From Clostridia bacterium (GTDB taxonomy: Bacteria; Bacillota; Clostridia; Oscillospirales; Acutalibacteraceae): 5,711 nt of DNA. The stretch lies in the NCBI GenBank assembly GCA_017538005.1, contig JAFYJR010000097.1, positions 1-5,711 of the forward strand, in the 5' to 3' direction. The notes under the pieces are model-generated. The model saw nothing but the letters and a program-made list of their open reading frames with translations. It made no database searches and had not been told where the DNA came from. Of the stretch, positions 1-5,041 are shown one piece after another (position 1 is the first letter of the stretch; the number at the start of each line of letters is the position of its first letter). The translations under genes were made by a program, and so were the position numbers.

Positions 1-635
1 GACCAGCCGATGAAGCTGAACTGAAGACAGAAGAGTTTCCACTTGTTGCCCTTCATCATGTTCCAGGAAGCCTTAACCGCGTCAAACGGATCCATTTCCG
101 GATTCTCGGCAAGAATGTAGAAAGTCATCTGAAGTCCGTATGTCGCGAGGATACCCGGGATGATCAGAAGCACAAAGCCTATGCTTATGATAACCGCGAC
201 GAGGATTTTTGTAAGCAAAGCCTTGAGGAAAATGTCAAAGCGTGAGAATACATCCTCAAATTTTCCTTCGCCGTTCAAGAGATTAATGTTGTATTTGCAG
301 TAACCGGCTCTTATGGGACCGCCGAGAATGAAGGTGGCAATACCCCAGATGGTCATAAGACCAACAACAATGGCGATGATGGCAATGACAAAATGCGGGA
401 TATACGGAGCCTGTTCAACAATCTGCTTAAGCTGCTCCGAGTCCGGAAGAGAACTGTCGATGCCGAGTTTTTCTGATATTTCCGAAAAGTCGTCAACATC
501 TATGTTGGTCGAAAACGTCGGAGAGCTGACCGTTACGCCGCCGAGTAAAGCGGCAACAAAACCGGCCAGTACTGATGTGCCCCAGTGGCCTTTGAGCTTT
601 TCACGGGCAATTGCGCGGTATTCTTTTGCAGTCAT
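1..635 (-). CDS. DUF975 family integral membrane protein (partial, C-terminus beyond left edge)
   Basis: Reading leftwards from an ATG at 635 gives 211 codons with no stop before the window edge, so the C-terminus is missing. The N-terminus has the short amphipathic lead and the 'LKGHWGTSV' motif (residues 14-22) that matches the L+GxWGTA signature of DUF975 proteins. Hydrophobic segments lie at about 20-36, 81-105 and 138-168, and another begins near 200. A polar, acidic stretch at about 44-75 probably forms an extracytoplasmic loop. The 'GGPIRAGY' turn (105-112) and 'NPEMDPFDAVKASWNMMKGNKW' region, including A187 to W199, also fit the family, whose function is not established. The start is supported by AAGGAGG at 644-650. 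It lies 13 bases after yfbR and is probably co-transcribed with it. Family assignment is by recalled motif similarity. Confidence 0.85.
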   Translation of the reverse strand, partial: MTAKEYRAIAREKLKGHWGTSVLAGFVAALLGGVTVSSPTFSTNIDVDDFSEISEKLGIDSSLPDSEQLKQIVEQAPYIPHFVIAIIAIVVGLMTIWGIATFILGGPIRAGYCKYNINLLNGEGKFEDVFSRFDIFLKALLTKILVAVIISIGFVLLIIPGILATYGLQMTFYILAENPEMDPFDAVKASWNMMKGNKWKLFCLQFSFIGW

Positions 636-643
636 AATGTTTG

Positions 644-650
644 CCTCCTT
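644..650 (-). promoter_or_regulatory. Ribosome binding site of the DUF975 gene, overlapping the yfbR stop
   Basis: Read on the minus strand this is AAGGAGG, eight bases before the ATG at 635. Its first two bases belong to the yfbR stop codon (649-651), so translation of the two genes is probably coupled. Confidence 0.8.
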
Positions 651-1233
651 ATTTGTTAAGTTGGTCAAGAGTTAAACTGAAGCTCGGCAGGAATTCCTTG
701 AGGAATATTTCCGCCGCCTCGCAATTTAAACTGTGGATTGCGGCCTCGGTGGCCTCGCGGGCTTTGTCGAATTCGCGGTTGCCGACATTCTGTTCCTCGA
801 CGCACTTTATGAGCGCGCTTATCTTGTCGGCAGCCTTACAGAGTTTCCAAAGCTCCGCGTCCTCCTCCTTCGGCAGAAGGAGAGATTCGTATTCGGGACG
901 GAGATCGTCCGGAAGCATATCAAGCAGTTTTCCGGTTGCGACTCTCTCGACCTCTTTGTATGCGTTTGTTATTTCCGGGCTGTAGTACTTTACCGGTGTC
1001 GGCATATCGCCCGTAATTATTTCCGATGTGTCATGAAACAGTGCGATGAGAGCGACCTTATCGGCATCAATATTTTTGCCGAGTCGCTTGTTGCTTATCA
1101 CGGCAAGAGCATGAGCCACGACCGCAACCTCGAATGAGTGCTGCATCAGAGACTCCTCTTCCGTGTTTCTCATCAAAGCCCAGCGGTCGATGTATTTCAT
1201 TCGCGACACAAAAGCGTAAAAGTCATTTGACAT
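649..1233 (-). CDS. yfbR: YfbR-like HD-domain 5'-deoxynucleotidase
   Basis: This 194-residue protein is near full length for the YfbR family (E. coli YfbR has 199). YfbR removes the 5'-phosphate from deoxyribonucleoside monophosphates in the cytoplasm and takes part in dNTP pool balance and dUMP synthesis. The HD metal-binding residues are all visible: H32, the H67-D68 pair and D136. The substrate-pocket residues known from E. coli YfbR also align: R17, W18, E71 and D76, within 'RWALMRN' (17-23) and 'HDTSEIITGDMPTPVKY' (67-83). The C-terminal 'EFLPSFSLTLDQL' matches the family's end. The ATG start has AGGAGG at 1242-1247 with an 8-base spacer. It is followed closely by the DUF975 gene. A hairpin terminator lies just upstream, so how it is transcribed is unclear. 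Activity is inferred from conserved residues; exact substrate range is unknown. Confidence 0.93.
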   Translation of the reverse strand: MSNDFYAFVSRMKYIDRWALMRNTEEESLMQHSFEVAVVAHALAVISNKRLGKNIDADKVALIALFHDTSEIITGDMPTPVKYYSPEITNAYKEVERVATGKLLDMLPDDLRPEYESLLLPKEEDAELWKLCKAADKISALIKCVEEQNVGNREFDKAREATEAAIHSLNCEAAEIFLKEFLPSFSLTLDQLNK

Positions 1234-1241
1234 GACCTCAC

Positions 1242-1247
1242 CCTCCT
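1242..1247 (-). promoter_or_regulatory. Ribosome binding site of yfbR
   Basis: AGGAGG on the minus strand, 8 bases before the yfbR ATG. It begins only a few bases after the T-tract of the upstream hairpin terminator. Confidence 0.8.
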
Positions 1248-1252
1248 ATGTT

Positions 1253-1281
1253 AAACAAAGCCCGCTTGAAACCAAGCGGGC
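1253..1281 (-). terminator. Rho-independent terminator after the 59-residue microprotein gene
   Basis: A perfect 9-bp stem (GCCCGCTTG at 1260-1268 paired with CAAGCGGGC at 1273-1281) encloses a 4-base loop. On the minus strand it is followed by TTTGTTT. It starts 13 bases after the microprotein stop codon, the usual place for an intrinsic terminator. In the plus direction the following bases are a poorer T-run and no gene lies upstream, so the minus orientation is favoured. It is just before the yfbR ribosome binding site, so read-through would be needed to express yfbR from the upstream promoter. Confidence 0.8.
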
Positions 1282-1294
1282 CTCAGTTGTTGAT

Positions 1295-1474
1295 TTATTT
1301 CTTTCTTGACTTTCTGGGCTTCGCTGCTTTGGCCATCTTTTTGCCGGCCCTGTCATAAGTTGCGGATCTGCCGGTGTACATAAGGATAATCGCGATGGCG
1401 GCAAACATAATGCAAACCATCATGAGCACTACGGCGATGACAGCGATTATTGTGATGATAAGCATCGAAATCAT
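1295..1474 (-). CDS. Small single-pass membrane protein, 59 residues, unknown function
   Basis: A short reading frame starts at ATG 1474 and ends at TAA 1295-1297. The first 33 residues are almost wholly hydrophobic (I, V, A, L, M), forming one long transmembrane helix at about 3-33. The tail from residue 36 carries many Lys and Arg and ends 'KPRKSRKK', which predicts the C-terminus in the cytoplasm. Support for a real gene comes from an AAAGGGG ribosome binding site at 1484-1490 with a 9-base spacer, a TATAAT box just upstream, and an intrinsic terminator 13 bases after the stop. M4 is a possible alternative start but lies farther from the ribosome binding site. I recognise no family. It could modulate a membrane complex, or be a small stress or envelope protein; neither can be shown here. 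Confidence 0.75.
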   Translation of the reverse strand: MISMLIITIIAVIAVVLMMVCIMFAAIAIILMYTGRSATYDRAGKKMAKAAKPRKSRKK

Positions 1475-1493
1475 AGGATATTTCCCCTTTTTA

Positions 1494-1499
1494 ATTATA
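1494..1499 (-). promoter_or_regulatory. Likely -10 box for the minus-strand genes
   Basis: TATAAT on the minus strand, a perfect sigma-A -10 match. The predicted transcript start near 1487 leaves a leader of only about 13 bases. The -35 position (1517-1522, ATTTAG on the minus strand) is poor, which would fit an activator-dependent promoter. A second candidate is TATCAT (1521-1526) with TTGTTC (1543-1548) and a 16-bp spacer, giving a longer leader. Confidence 0.5.
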
Positions 1500-1526
1500 A
1501 CTATTCACGGAAGATACTAAATGATA

Positions 1527-1547
1527 AATATGAACAGAATATGAACA
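1527..1547. promoter_or_regulatory. Direct-repeat operator candidate in the divergent promoter region
   Basis: AATATGAACA occurs twice, at 1527-1536 and 1538-1547, separated by one base, for an 11-bp period. This is equivalent to two TGAACA hexamers with a 5-bp gap. Tandem direct repeats with one-helical-turn spacing are the known binding geometry of OmpR/PhoB-family response regulators. It lies upstream of the plus-strand -35 box and upstream of the minus-strand TATAAT box, so one regulator could act on both units. The regulator itself is not in the window. Confidence 0.5.
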
Positions 1548-1557
1548 AAACGCATTA

Positions 1558-1586
1558 TTGTAAAAAATATATCTATTTGCTACAAT
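1558..1586 (+). promoter_or_regulatory. Sigma-A promoter of the FHA-SEDS-PBP operon
   Basis: TTGTAA (1558-1563) and TACAAT (1581-1586) are separated by exactly 17 bp, matching the consensus at 4 of 6 and 5 of 6 positions. The predicted transcript start near 1593 leaves a leader of about 27 bases that contains the ribosome binding site. Confidence 0.7.
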
Positions 1587-1606
1587 TTTTGTATCATTTC
1601 AGTGAC

Positions 1607-1612
1607 AGGAGG
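1607..1612 (+). promoter_or_regulatory. Ribosome binding site that fixes the FHA protein start at GTG 1620
   Basis: AGGAGG lies 7 bases before GTG 1620. The upstream in-frame GTG at 1602 precedes this site and has no ribosome binding site of its own, so a start at 1602 would translate the ribosome binding site itself. Confidence 0.85.
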
Positions 1613-1619
1613 TGGAATT

Positions 1620-2435
1620 GTGCACGGTGACTTTTTCTTCACATTCGGACGATGGATACTGCCCATTTTGGCTTTCTATATCACTGTCGGCTGCGGCGTT
1701 TCGCTCATACGCGGTAACAAGAAAACCGGAACCATAGGTTACCTGGTCAATTCCGCCAACGGCGATCAGATACCGCTTGTCGGGTATGAGACGGCCATAG
1801 GCCGCAGCCGTGCCTGTGACATAGTACTGAATTACACCACTGTTTCACGTTTCCACGCTGTGCTTACAAAGCGCGGCGGCCGTTGGCTCGTCTTTGACAC
1901 ACATTCAAAGACGGGAACATTCGTCAACGGCGAGCGTGTCGACAGTGTCAGTCTGCATCCTCTGGAAGTGAAAAGCGGCGACACGCTGGTCTTCGGCAAC
2001 GCCATCTTTGCTTTCTATGATTTGGATGATCTGACTGAGCCGAAGACGCCGCGCGAGGAAGTAACCGAAAATCCCGCGCTGTTTGAAACAGGTGAAGAGT
2101 TCCATACCGGAGAAATAATATTACCTGAACACTTAAAGACAGGATGCTCTCTTAAAAATCTCCTTTCAGGCGACGAGATAAACATAGACAGTGCGGCTTC
2201 AATTCTCATAGGAAGAAGCCCCGATGCCGATGTTCAGATTTCAAACCCCGCCGTCTCCTATTCACATGCTCTGATGTCCCGCTCCGAAGAAGGATGGATT
2301 ATCGAAGATCTTGATTCAGACGCGGGAACTCTGTTAAACGGAGAAGAACTCAAGGAATGCACGCCGCTTAAGGACGGCGACATTATAGAAATTTGCGGAT
2401 TCACAATCCGATTCACACAAAAGGAAGGAGGATAA
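1620..2435 (+). CDS. Membrane-anchored protein with two FHA domains
   Basis: From GTG 1620 the product has 271 residues. A transmembrane helix at about 12-30 is followed by RGNKK, placing the rest in the cytoplasm. FHA domain 1 spans roughly 48-133, with the phosphothreonine-binding signature G61-R62, S76-R77-x-H79 and N103-G104. FHA domain 2 spans roughly 180-266, with G198-R199, S213-x-x-H216 and N240-G241. Both therefore look competent to bind phosphothreonine peptides. The linker (134-179) is acidic and threonine-bearing (T139, T143, T149), so it could itself be phosphorylated. It is the first gene of an operon with a SEDS polymerase and a class B PBP, and its last codons contain the next gene's ribosome binding site. 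By analogy with actinobacterial FhaA/FhaB it may recruit or regulate the wall synthases in response to a PknB/PrkC-type kinase; that role is inferred and no kinase is in the window. Confidence 0.9.
   Translation: MHGDFFFTFGRWILPILAFYITVGCGVSLIRGNKKTGTIGYLVNSANGDQIPLVGYETAIGRSRACDIVLNYTTVSRFHAVLTKRGGRWLVFDTHSKTGTFVNGERVDSVSLHPLEVKSGDTLVFGNAIFAFYDLDDLTEPKTPREEVTENPALFETGEEFHTGEIILPEHLKTGCSLKNLLSGDEINIDSAASILIGRSPDADVQISNPAVSYSHALMSRSEEGWIIEDLDSDAGTLLNGEELKECTPLKDGDIIEICGFTIRFTQKEGG
2425..2431 (+). promoter_or_regulatory. Ribosome binding site supporting the TTG start of the SEDS gene
   Basis: AAGGAGG lies inside the last codons of the FHA gene, 7 bases before TTG 2439. With only 3 bases between the FHA stop and this TTG, translation is probably coupled. 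Confidence 0.85.
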
Positions 2436-2438
2436 AAG

Positions 2439-3659
2439 TTGTCCGGACCACGCTGGTTTCCGACCATGCTGTTAATCTCCATATTCCAGGTTATAACCTT
2501 CTATCAGGTCATTTTTTCCGCTGAAGGCGAACTTAACAAGGCAGCTGCCGTGGTTTTCTTCGCTTTCACCGCGATTGAATGGCTTTGGTCCGTCGTGTCA
2601 ACAATCATCCTCCGCAAATCTTCGCTCGCTCTTGAATACATTGCCTTCTTCCTTACCGGAATAAGCCTGGTGGTCAACGCGAGCGTCAGCACATCGCTTC
2701 TGATAAAACAGTTTGTCGCGGTATGTATAGGCTTTATCTGCTATGTTTCCCTGCTCTTCATCGTTGCGGATGTGGAGCGGGCAGAAAAATTCAGAAAACC
2801 TTTTGCGGTTGCCTCAATAGTAATGCTCGTCGTCACCCTGATTTTTGCAAAAAATATCAACGGAGCATATAACTGGATTTCATTCGGAGGCTTTTCAATT
2901 CAGACTTCCGAATTTGTAAAAGTCACATTTGTATTTGTCGGTGCGGCGACACTCGAAAAGCTTCAGTCCAGCCGCAGCCTTACTCAATATGTCATTTTCT
3001 CGGTCATATGTATCGGCATGCTTTTCCTTATGCGTGACCTTGGTACGGCGCTGATATTCTTCTTTACATTCGTTGTACTTGCGTTTATGCGCTCCGGTGA
3101 TGTCCGTACAATCCTCTTCCTCATCCTCGGAGCGGCAATGCTTGCCGGACTTGTAGTTCTCATGCGTTCGGATTACATCATGGCCCGTTTTGCCACATAC
3201 AGACATGTATGGGAATACGCGAATGCCAAAGGATATCAGCAGACGCGCGTGCTGACATATTCGGTGAGCGGCGGTTTACTGGGTCTCGGCATAGGCAACG
3301 GACATCTGAGAGATGTCTTCGCTGCAACTGAAGACCTGATTTTCGGTGTGCTCTGCGAGGAGTGGGGAATGCTCATAGCGTTTCTTGTCGCGCAATCATT
3401 CGTTTTCATCTTCATTCACAGTATCCGTTGCGCAAAGGGTGCTCGAAGCGCGTTCTATTCAATTGCCAGTTGTGCCGCCGGCGGCCTTCTGCTCTTCCAG
3501 GCAGCACTTAACATATTCGGTGTCACGGACTTCCTTCCGATGACAGGCGTAACCCTGCCTTTCGTAAGCCGCGGCGGCTCAAGCACGATTTCCTGCTGGG
3601 CGCTGCTCGCTTTCATAAAGGCGGCCGACAACAGAACATGGGCGGGAGGTAAACGATGA
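2439..3659 (+). CDS. SEDS-family peptidoglycan polymerase (FtsW/RodA/SpoVE family)
   Basis: This 406-residue polytopic protein has about ten hydrophobic segments. SEDS proteins polymerise lipid II into glycan strands at the outer face of the membrane, working with a partner class B PBP. Family landmarks appear in order: 'YNWISFGGFSIQTSEFVK' (144-161), 'RDLGTA' (199-204), 'GYQQTR' (265-270), 'GGLLGLGIGNG' (278-288), 'EDLIFGVLCEEWG' (298-310) and 'LPMTGVTLPFVSRGGSS' (366-382). D299 aligns with the catalytic Asp of RodA/FtsW in the large fourth extracellular loop. Two positions differ from the usual form: R199 where PDLGT normally has Pro, and R378 where SYGGSS normally has Tyr. The TTG start is chosen for its ribosome binding site. 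The stop overlaps the PBP start by 4 bases (ATGA). Pairing with a PbpA-like PBP favours a RodA-type or dedicated role over canonical FtsW, but sequence alone does not settle which. Confidence 0.93.
   Translation: MSGPRWFPTMLLISIFQVITFYQVIFSAEGELNKAAAVVFFAFTAIEWLWSVVSTIILRKSSLALEYIAFFLTGISLVVNASVSTSLLIKQFVAVCIGFICYVSLLFIVADVERAEKFRKPFAVASIVMLVVTLIFAKNINGAYNWISFGGFSIQTSEFVKVTFVFVGAATLEKLQSSRSLTQYVIFSVICIGMLFLMRDLGTALIFFFTFVVLAFMRSGDVRTILFLILGAAMLAGLVVLMRSDYIMARFATYRHVWEYANAKGYQQTRVLTYSVSGGLLGLGIGNGHLRDVFAATEDLIFGVLCEEWGMLIAFLVAQSFVFIFIHSIRCAKGARSAFYSIASCAAGGLLLFQAALNIFGVTDFLPMTGVTLPFVSRGGSSTISCWALLAFIKAADNRTWAGGKR
3644..3649 (+). promoter_or_regulatory. Ribosome binding site of the class B PBP gene
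   Basis: GGGAGG within the last codons of the SEDS gene, 6 bases before ATG 3656. The start overlaps the SEDS stop as ATGA, a standard arrangement for translational coupling. Confidence 0.8.
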
Positions 3660-5041
3660 ACAGAATTTTCAAAAGATCATATATTCTTTACCTCTTCGCG
3701 CTCGCATTCATTGTCGGCCTGGCAATGCTCTTCTTCACAATGGGCATAAACTCCGGCAAATGGGTTGTAAAAGACTACAACAAGCATCTCTACTCAAACG
3801 GCGAACTTCTCGCCGCCGGTGAGATTACCGACAGATACGGAGTCGTACTTGCCAAGACCGTGGACGGCGAGCGCAAGTTCGCCGATGATCAAAAAGTCCG
3901 CGAGGCAACCCTTCACGTAGTGGGTGATACGGGCGGATACATTGCCACAGGCGTTCATTCCGCAATGAAGTCCCACCTGACCGGATACAGTCTCTTGAAC
4001 GGCGTGTACAACCTCAAGAAGAACGGAACAGGTAACGACATCCAGCTTTCGATAGACTCGCGCCTTTGCGTCACGGCAATGGAAGCGCTGGGCAACTATC
4101 AGGGAACAATTGGCGTATACAACTATAAGACCGGCGAAATCTACTGCGCCGTTTCCCTTCCGACTTACGATGTATATAACAAGCCCGACGACATAAAAAC
4201 TGACACAACAGATAAGTACGACGGCATCTACTTAAACCGCTTCTTCAGCGGTGTATATACGCCGGGCTCGACATTCAAGATAGTCACGGCCTGCAGCGCG
4301 ATTGAAAACATAATTGACATAAATCAGCGCACATTTACCTGTAACGGCGCCTGGTACAACAAAGCGGGCAGTGTCGTAAAATGCAATGGTGTACACGGCA
4401 CGGTGAACTTTGAACAGGCCATGCAGCAGTCCTGCAATTCCGCTTTCGCCGCGATTGCCGCCGAACTCGGCAATGAAAACATGCAAAAAACGGCTGAAGA
4501 ATGCGGATTCAACAGCCGTGTAATGGTCGATAACATCCGTTGCGCAACAAGCCGCTACGATGTTAAGGATGCGTATGAAATTGACAGGGCTTGGTCGGGA
4601 ATAGGCCAGTACACTACTCTTGCAAACCCGTGCCATATGGCGACACTTCTTGGCGCAATAGCGAACAGATCCGGTTTCACTCCCGCTCCCACACTCATAA
4701 AAAACAAGAATACCTCAAAGCTTGACTATATGGGCTCTGTGCCGGCCAAGCGACTTGATGATATGCTCCGCTCAAACGTAGAAAACTACTACGGCGACAA
4801 CAAATTCCCGAATCTCGAAATGTGCGGTAAAACCGGCACTGCTCAGGTTGCAGATGACAAACCGCACACCTGGTTTGTCGGATACTCACAGCGCGATGAT
4901 TTGCCTCTCGTCATCGTCGTTGTCTGTGAAAACAGCGGCGACTACGGCATAAACATCGCTCTTCCCATAGCAAGCCAGGTCATGCAGAAAGCCTACGAAC
5001 TCTATGTTCTCGCTTACGCAAATCTCGGCGAAGAACCTTAA
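3656..5041 (+). CDS. Class B penicillin-binding protein (peptidoglycan D,D-transpeptidase, PbpA-like)
   Basis: This 461-residue protein has a short positively charged N-terminus, one membrane anchor at about 9-31, and an outward-facing body. The three penicillin-binding motifs are intact: S205-T-F-K208 with acyl-acceptor S205 and K208, S259-C-N261, and K392-T-G394. 'HTWFVGY' (404-410) is the usual strand after the KTG motif. The small N-terminal module (about 40-125) contains 'ITDRYGVVLA' (57-66), the class B counterpart of R-G-x-I/V-x-D/A-R-G. Length and layout resemble the short PbpA of actinobacteria (about 490 residues) rather than PBP2, FtsI or SpoVD (about 580-700), and there is no PASTA domain. 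It should crosslink glycan made by the SEDS protein encoded directly upstream. Eleven cysteines lie beyond the anchor, which is unusual for a secreted domain and fits an anaerobe. Its stop overlaps that of the convergent gene. Confidence 0.94.
   Translation: MNRIFKRSYILYLFALAFIVGLAMLFFTMGINSGKWVVKDYNKHLYSNGELLAAGEITDRYGVVLAKTVDGERKFADDQKVREATLHVVGDTGGYIATGVHSAMKSHLTGYSLLNGVYNLKKNGTGNDIQLSIDSRLCVTAMEALGNYQGTIGVYNYKTGEIYCAVSLPTYDVYNKPDDIKTDTTDKYDGIYLNRFFSGVYTPGSTFKIVTACSAIENIIDINQRTFTCNGAWYNKAGSVVKCNGVHGTVNFEQAMQQSCNSAFAAIAAELGNENMQKTAEECGFNSRVMVDNIRCATSRYDVKDAYEIDRAWSGIGQYTTLANPCHMATLLGAIANRSGFTPAPTLIKNKNTSKLDYMGSVPAKRLDDMLRSNVENYYGDNKFPNLEMCGKTGTAQVADDKPHTWFVGYSQRDDLPLVIVVVCENSGDYGINIALPIASQVMQKAYELYVLAYANLGEEP

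Noticed and set aside
313..1137. Plus-strand open frames opposite the DUF975 and yfbR genes
   Set aside because: They are antisense to well-supported genes, lack ribosome binding sites, overlap each other, and their translations are Ser/Met/Arg-rich with no recognisable domain.
1234..1272. Possible yfbR promoter with TAACAT as -10 and TTGGTT as -35 inside the terminator
   Set aside because: The -35 match is only 3 of 6 and overlaps the hairpin; too weak to list as a feature.
1905..3206. Minus-strand open frames opposite the FHA and SEDS genes
   Set aside because: They mirror strongly motif-bearing plus-strand genes, have no plausible ribosome binding sites, and show no domain pattern.
3474..3485. 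12-bp perfect GC palindrome (GCCGCCGGCGGC)
   Set aside because: It has no loop, lies within conserved membrane-helix codons of the SEDS gene (Ala-Ala-Gly-Gly), and has no T-run, so codon content explains it.
3794..4889. Minus-strand open frames opposite the PBP gene
   Set aside because: The plus strand carries all three penicillin-binding motifs in frame; the reverse frames show no motif and overlap one another.
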